A stretch of DNA of 64,000 nucleotides from Odiellus spinosus (lineage: Eukaryota; Arthropoda; Arachnida; Opiliones; Phalangiidae). Within the stretch, counting starts at the first letter, position 1; each line of letters opens with the position of its first letter. Below are positions 58,577 through 64,000 of this stretch, piece by piece. A program made the translations under genes and the position numbers. The stretch is from positions 29,883,538 through 29,947,537 of the forward strand of contig OY987225.1 of the NCBI GenBank assembly GCA_963920705.1, read 5' to 3'. The notes below the pieces were generated by a model that saw only the letters and a program-made list of their open reading frames with translations, searched no databases and was not told where the DNA came from.

Positions 58577-58978
58577 TTTAAGTGAGGCTGTCATAATCTT
58601 TCCAAATGCCTATGTGTTATATCTTTAGTTTTATAATAATACTATTAAAATGCCATTTTCAAAATTTATTTAACGATAATTTTGATTCAAAAAATGGGAC
58701 TTATACGAAAAATACCGCGCGAAAGCGACCTTAACACTGGTGCCAAATACGCGAGAATTAATAGCCACGCGACCATAATGATGACGTAGTTATTTCTGGG
58801 AATTTTTATTTTAAAAATTTAGAAAATTTAAATTTTAAAATATGTATTTTTACTATCGTGGTAATATTTTCAATGACATACGTATATATATATTGAATCG
58901 TTTTTCTACGATTTTTCCGAAAATGCTACTCAATTTTAAATTGTAGTTCGTGAAAAATCCATGACAGCTTCACTTTAA
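58577..58978. mobile_element. MITE family A, 402-bp copy
   Basis: Ends TTTAAGTGAGGCTGTCAT and ATGACAGCTTCACTTTAAA are inverted repeats. The interior has CGCGAGAATTAATAGC, CGACCATAATGATGACGTAG and the end GTTCGTGAAAAATCCATGAC, matching in reverse the copy at 31782. Confidence 0.7.
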
Positions 58979-60849
58979 AAAAATATGATAGTATTCTGTT
59001 GAAAAAGGGTTCAAACGAAGATTGTTAATACAACATATTACGACATATAGTATAGTTAATATTAATCAAGCTATATTATAATTAGGGCCAACTTATAACT
59101 TGTTACAAGAATATAGGTTAAAGTCGATACGTGTAATTATTTAAAGGGAAACTTGGAGCTAAAAATGGAATGTTTTTGGTGTTTAAATTAATTTCTAAAG
59201 TTTGGTAGAATCTCTATGAAAGTAAATATAAATTCGGACCAATCATATTATTTCAATCTTTAACAGCGCTTGTAATGTCCTAACATTAAAAATTTCAAAA
59301 ATTCAAAGCTCAAAGTTTCCCTTTAATTTCTAAACAGACCTCATTTTAATTAAGTTATAGGTTGATATTCAAACCTAATTGTTTTATCAGTGCATGCCTG
59401 ACATTGGTATGTAAATTTTTATCTATTGGGCGTATAAAATACACACTCGACGGAAGACAAAACATCAGTGTGGAGAAAATTGGCTAATGGAAACAGATAT
59501 GTTTAAATATAAAGAAAACGGGTTATAAGTCTTTAAAAATGTGGTGTATATGTTGAATGTATAAATGCAGTGATATCTCGAAACTCGTTTTATATAATTA
59601 ACGTACGTGTTGGAGGTGGTTAGACTATACCGTATATATCGTACGTCGGCATTAAAGATTAACATATCAAGCAAATCCGTTCAAGGTAAATTTTACCATT
59701 TTCAAACGATATACGTGTTAAGCCTACTTTTAACCGGGTTAAGCCTTTATTTAAAACTGAGATAGCTACGAAAAATTCAGGTACAAATTATTAAATCGAC
59801 CAATTAAGCGCGACTGACGATGACTACTATACTACCAGTACTTTTAAATGTAATTTAAATATAATTAATATATAAATTCATTGGCGACATAATTTATTTT
59901 GAAAACCTAATCTTCCCAATTTAGAAATGAAATTGAAATGTTATTAACCATTGGGTTGAATCGCAATCACTAATTTAATAGAATTAATTGGGAAACAACT
60001 CTTTGGCGCACGTGGATTTTGTTAATTACTTTAGCCTATGTTTGTAATAGGCTCTTTAATCAAAAGGGAACCACTACTTTTTAAATCGATCAAATGGAAA
60101 TTAGATTCAATATATTTCAACCGAAAAGTCATAAAGCATTTAGCCTAAAATAAACTTTTAAATAATTTAGAGCCTCCGTACAAGGGAGGATATATCAAAA
60201 TGGTATCGCCCCTCTTAGAGATAAATTTAAAAGGCTCTACGCGCTAGCGTTAATGACTTAATTGGAGCCAAATGGATTATCTATAACTTCGTAAACTTTG
60301 TGTCTTGCACTAAAACGGACGCGTTTCTTGCCTTAGTAGTATCATGCCTTCCGTATTAAAAAAAATAAAATAAAAAATAACAAAACAAAAGTCTAGTACT
60401 ACACCTGTCATCCTGTCACTGTCCGTAGAAAACACCTTCTTAAAGACACTTGATATAGCTAGTCAACCATTAAAAATACATCTCGATGTCAAGGTAATCT
60501 TTCCAGGGGAATATCTCGAGTCTTACGGTCTAGTGTAGGCAAAAACTATCTCTCACGCGTGCAAACACGAACTATTTTGTAGCATCTCTGAATTCTAGTT
60601 AGTTATTCATCAGTTATTCCAAGGGGATAGAACTAATTTTAAGAATGGGTTTCTACCCCTCAAAGAGGTCGGTGGTTCTGTCCTAGACTTTATGTTAAAA
60701 ACTAGTTTAAATTAACTACATTTCAAGACTATTTTATTTAAAAGTATTTCTTCTATGTAGACATATATTGCCTCGATAATTTTTCCCAGCCCTAAACCAA
60801 TTACCAATTTGTGTATATAGAATCCGTGGTCCATCCCAATCAATAACTC

Positions 60850-61140
60850 ACGCAAGTTTTTTCCCTGACCTTTTCCAACGATTTTCCCTGACCGTTTCAG
60901 CTAATACTACCCAATGTTTAACCTTCTATTTTTTATATAATCGCGTTCGCCAAACTTTTTGCACGCGTTTCTTTGTTCTAATCTATACAATTGACACGGT
61001 CAGCTTCAAAACATTTCTGCAGATAATGATTGTAATTTCCTGGCTTCTTGAAAGATCTTTAAATTCCCTGACTTTTTTGGTTCATTTTACAAATTTCCTG
61101 ACTTTTCCCTGTTTTCCCTGACCTGTGGCAACCCTGCTAA
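60850..61140. repeat. Dispersed repeat with TTTTCCCTGAC words
   Basis: Several TTTTCCCTGACC, TTTCCTGACTTTTCCCTG and CCTGTGGCAACCCTG words. Related words occur at about 4375-4690. It resembles a dispersed repeat widespread in insect genomes; boundaries are approximate. Confidence 0.45.
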
Positions 61141-62265
61141 TGGAAGAAAATTCGGATTCGAAATTCATCCACCTCTTCCTCGTTTCATTTTCCCTTTTAA
61201 GCAAATTTTTCAACTCTAAAGATTAATTCTACGCGCAAAATCAAGTTGAAGAAGCCCGAATCGAGTCAGCTCGCTGTCTACTTTAAATAATTGTAAAGGA
61301 CAGCGAAGTTAGGTAGTAATCACGACTTAAACAATCTCATTTGTTCGTCCCAAATTGAGGTTATGTTAATTTAAGGGTACACGTTGTAAGAAATTTATTA
61401 ATTTAAATATACACCTTAGATAATCAATATTTCTTAGCTTAAAAGAAAGTTTCGAGGAATAAATTTGGATTCTTTCCAAAGTTGAAAGAGAATGTATAGT
61501 AACAACATTTCAATTGTTTTATATTAAAGGAAACTTCGCGACACATGAATATACGAGTTAACGCGTGGTTAACCGTACGTGCCTAAATTTACAAGGTAAA
61601 GATCTAATAATAATTATTTATCCTAAAGTTTTATTGCGTATCTAAAGAGGTTAATCCACTTTTACCAATTCAACAGTCGTAATCTTATGGTTGTCCGGAA
61701 AACATACAAGTTGAAGTACCGCGTTTTATAGAGACCATTTTATAAGTTTTTAATAATTAAAAACTATTAATAAGTGCCTTTTTCCATCTTTAATTTTTAT
61801 AAATTTTGTAAAATTTCGTAGAATTTAATGAGTTATAAAACAGCTCTTGTTATTTTCCCGTTTGAACTGGCGACGAGACAATTTTATATGTAATTTTGAA
61901 AGCTTTACTAAATACTATATTTCCTTTCAAGGATATTCAAATTTTCCGTGGTTGCTTTGCATTTGGTCATCCTATTCGATTTTAAATTGGTTATAACGTT
62001 GATAAGTTTAAAGGTAGGTATAGTAATTTATTAAGTGGTTTAAAATAATATTATTGGTGTGAAATTATAATGAATTTGCGTTTTTTGTTCTAGAAAATGA
62101 AGCGTTAATTATTAAATGTTTCCTAATAAATTTTAGATAAATCAACGGGAAATAAGTAGATTTATCTTATTTACAACGGTAGGTGAATCAGAAATGCTTT
62201 TAGTACTTCTAGGAAGTGTAAAATAATTCCTAATTGCGTAATTTATAGTAAGAGTGAAATTGATC

Positions 62266-64000
62266 ATGGGATACAAGTTGTCAAGATTGTTTTTAATCTT
62301 ATCACTGATCGAATGGGTAATTGGAAACGGCTCCGAAATTCTTCCTGAGAAGATGCCACCAAATATAATTATAATCCTAGCCGATGATTTGGTGAGTTCA
62401 AAAGTTAAAATAAAATCCAGTTTACACCGATTTTAATTTCAAGGGGAAATGAAACGCTATTAACGGTAGTTTTTGCGTGACTTATGATAATACGACCATT
62501 GGATAAATTAAAGAGGTTCATAAATTAATAAATAAATAATAAATTTTATTATCAGGCTAATTGAAACACTAAAGCTACGGTCACACTAGCATTTCTTAAT
62601 TGATTTGAAACGGTATAAAATAAAACTGATATTTAAATCAACAGGAATCGATTTAAACGTCACGTGTTCACGCATTATCCTTTATAAATCGATTTAATGT
62701 AGCTTCATCTATCGGTTGTTGAAACCGAATCGGTATGAAACTGGTTCCCGAAGCAGTTTCGAGAAATCGAATCAAATCGATTTGATAAAAGACGGCTAGC
62801 CAAACGTTTTGAAACGGTTTAAATCGTTTCCAAGGCCTAGTATGAACGCGGCTAGTGTTTAATCAAATGATCTTCAACAGGAAAAATAGGCATATTTGAC
62901 AATAATATTACTGTTCGGAGTTGAATTGCAATAGCAACTTTTATCTCTATGAAATTTATCATTATGTATAAATCCGCCTCAGTTTTAGCAAGTACGAAAA
63001 CTGTTCTTGATTCAAATAATTGGCGTCCTAATTATTTCAATCCCATGACCCTTTTTTATATGTTTACCATATTACGTTAGCGCGCGGTATTATTGAAAAT
63101 CGATCCTATGTCAATATATCATAAAATCAGTCCTAGATTTCAGCGCTTGCAAAACTATGCCCCTCTTATCTTCAGAAATGTGTTTTTTTTTCAGAGGAAA
63201 AAAGGGTTGGTTAAATTTTTCTAATAAGAGTCGTGACCTTCTGTCTAATTAGATTACGCGTGTATGATATATTAATTAGGGATGGAATGACGTTGGTTTT
63301 CACGGCATGAAAGACATACCGACACCTAACATCGATGCCTTGGCCATGGACAGTATTATTATGAATAATTACTACGTTCAGCCTTTATGTACCCCATCGA
63401 GAGCCTCGCTTATGACCGGATTGTACCCGATTCACACCGGTACTCAACACTACGTCATCAGAACGGCCGAAGGTTGGGGTTTACCGCTACACTTACAAAC
63501 GCTACCACAGCGCCTCAATAAACTTAACTACGTTAGCAGAACAGTTGGAAAGGTTAGTTTTATAACCAACTACCCCTTGAATTATCAGCGCGTACAAAGC
63601 TTAAGGCTTACTTGATTTCAAATAATCAAATCATGGAAATTACTCGTAGAAGAGCTTTGCCCCATGATGACAGTTAAAAGTAAAATAGGTTGAGGTATCT
63701 TTGGTTTCCTGCGCCACGCGTTGCGCAGAACACCACTTTGGTTAAATGTTACAAATGTACCAACCCGTTTTGTTTTTAACCCCTCATCTAATTTTAACGA
63801 TGATTATAAACCCCGATTTTATATCAGGTCAAAGGTTAGTAAGATTATAACTATTTTTACAGTGGCATTTAGGATTCCACAAATCTTCTTACACGCCATT
63901 GGCTAGAGGATTTTATTCGCATTATGGATTTTGGCCGGGAGCGTTGGACTTTTTCACTCATCGCGCAGATACTTCAATCAAGTTCAATGATACCACGAAT
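62266..64000 (+). CDS. Arylsulfatase B-like sulfatase, 5' part
   Basis: Exons 62266-62391, 63280-63552 and 63863 to the window end (continues beyond 64000); 178 codons seen. Signal peptide MGYKLSRLFLILSLIEWVIG. Sulfatase hallmarks are present: metal-binding Asp pair in ILADDL then GWNDVGFHG, the formylglycine motif C-T-P-S-R in LCTPSRASLMTG, and active-site Lys/His in V-G-K-W-H-L-G. Later GFYSHYGFWPGALDFFTH is typical of the arylsulfatase B/GALNS branch, which removes sulfate from glycosaminoglycans. The Met at 62266 is chosen because the signal peptide follows directly. Intron 1 carries a MITE family B copy. What is visible is intact; the C-terminal two thirds lie outside. Confidence 0.92.
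62571..62856. mobile_element. MITE family B, full copy
   Basis: Begins AGCTACGGTCACACTAGC and ends CCTAGTATGAACGCGGCT. The flanks TTGAAACACTA and TAGTGTTTAATCAA are themselves nearly inverted, so the true ends may lie about 12 bp further out. The interior matches the nested pair at 49071-49655. It sits in intron 1 of the sulfatase gene. Confidence 0.75.

Larger units (their letters stand above)
55174..62265. other. 7-kb stretch with no gene found
   Basis: Both strands were scanned for exons with splice context. Only simple sequence, minisatellites, a TA microsatellite, a family A MITE and a dispersed repeat were found. Open frames at 56925-57334 are repeat artefacts and that at 58256-58594 spans the TA tract. 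Confidence 0.5.

Noticed and set aside
58256-58594. 112-codon frame containing poly-(IY)
   Set aside because: Created by the TA microsatellite.

Overview
The window reads as nuclear DNA of an insect or close relative. It is AT-rich, its genes are split by short GT-AG introns (mostly about 50-400 bp), and it carries ionotropic chemoreceptors, an acid-lipase pair, insect-style MITEs and minisatellites. I cannot name the species. Exon models were built by hand from splice sites and reading phase. Each multi-exon model that lies wholly inside the window and has both ends defined sums to a multiple of three, and where I know the human homologue the length agrees (DDB1 1145 aa against 1140; COMMD9 201 against 198; factor B-like 795 against 764).

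Layout. 1-7166: no host gene, but a 3.0-kb near-perfect palindrome (1351-4358) built from the 3' half of a DNA transposon with a DDE plus SWIM-finger transposase. 7167-22418: a housekeeping block, all on the minus strand: SART1 (tri-snRNP), DDB1 (CUL4 ligase and DNA repair), COMMD9, a small acidic nuclear-type protein, and GATD1. 22826-24847 (+): a 673-aa single-exon gene related to the N-terminal part of P-element/THAP9-type transposases, head to head with GATD1. 25597-28979 (-): nucleobindin with a Gln/Pro-rich tail. 29751-30423 (+): an unrecognised 83-aa gene.

31640-41256 is the most unusual part. Two divergent ionotropic receptors (one per strand) flank a complement factor B/C2-like gene (35053-38850, +). 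That protein keeps the CCP-CCP-vWA-serine protease order and an intact MIDAS, but all three catalytic residues of the protease are replaced. The second receptor has one in-frame stop in an otherwise coherent exon.

43126-49943 (-): two tandem acid-lipase-like genes with identical internal exon patterns. 51618-54988 (-): an SLC18B1-like MFS transporter. 55174-62265: about 7 kb with no gene found, holding minisatellites, a TA microsatellite and MITEs. 62266-64000 (+): the 5' part of an arylsulfatase B-like gene that runs off the window.

The most interesting items are the catalytically dead factor B-like protein, a 71-bp AT-AC (U12-type) intron in DDB1, the giant transposon palindrome, the P-element-like candidate domesticated gene, and two MITE families, one with a nested insertion.
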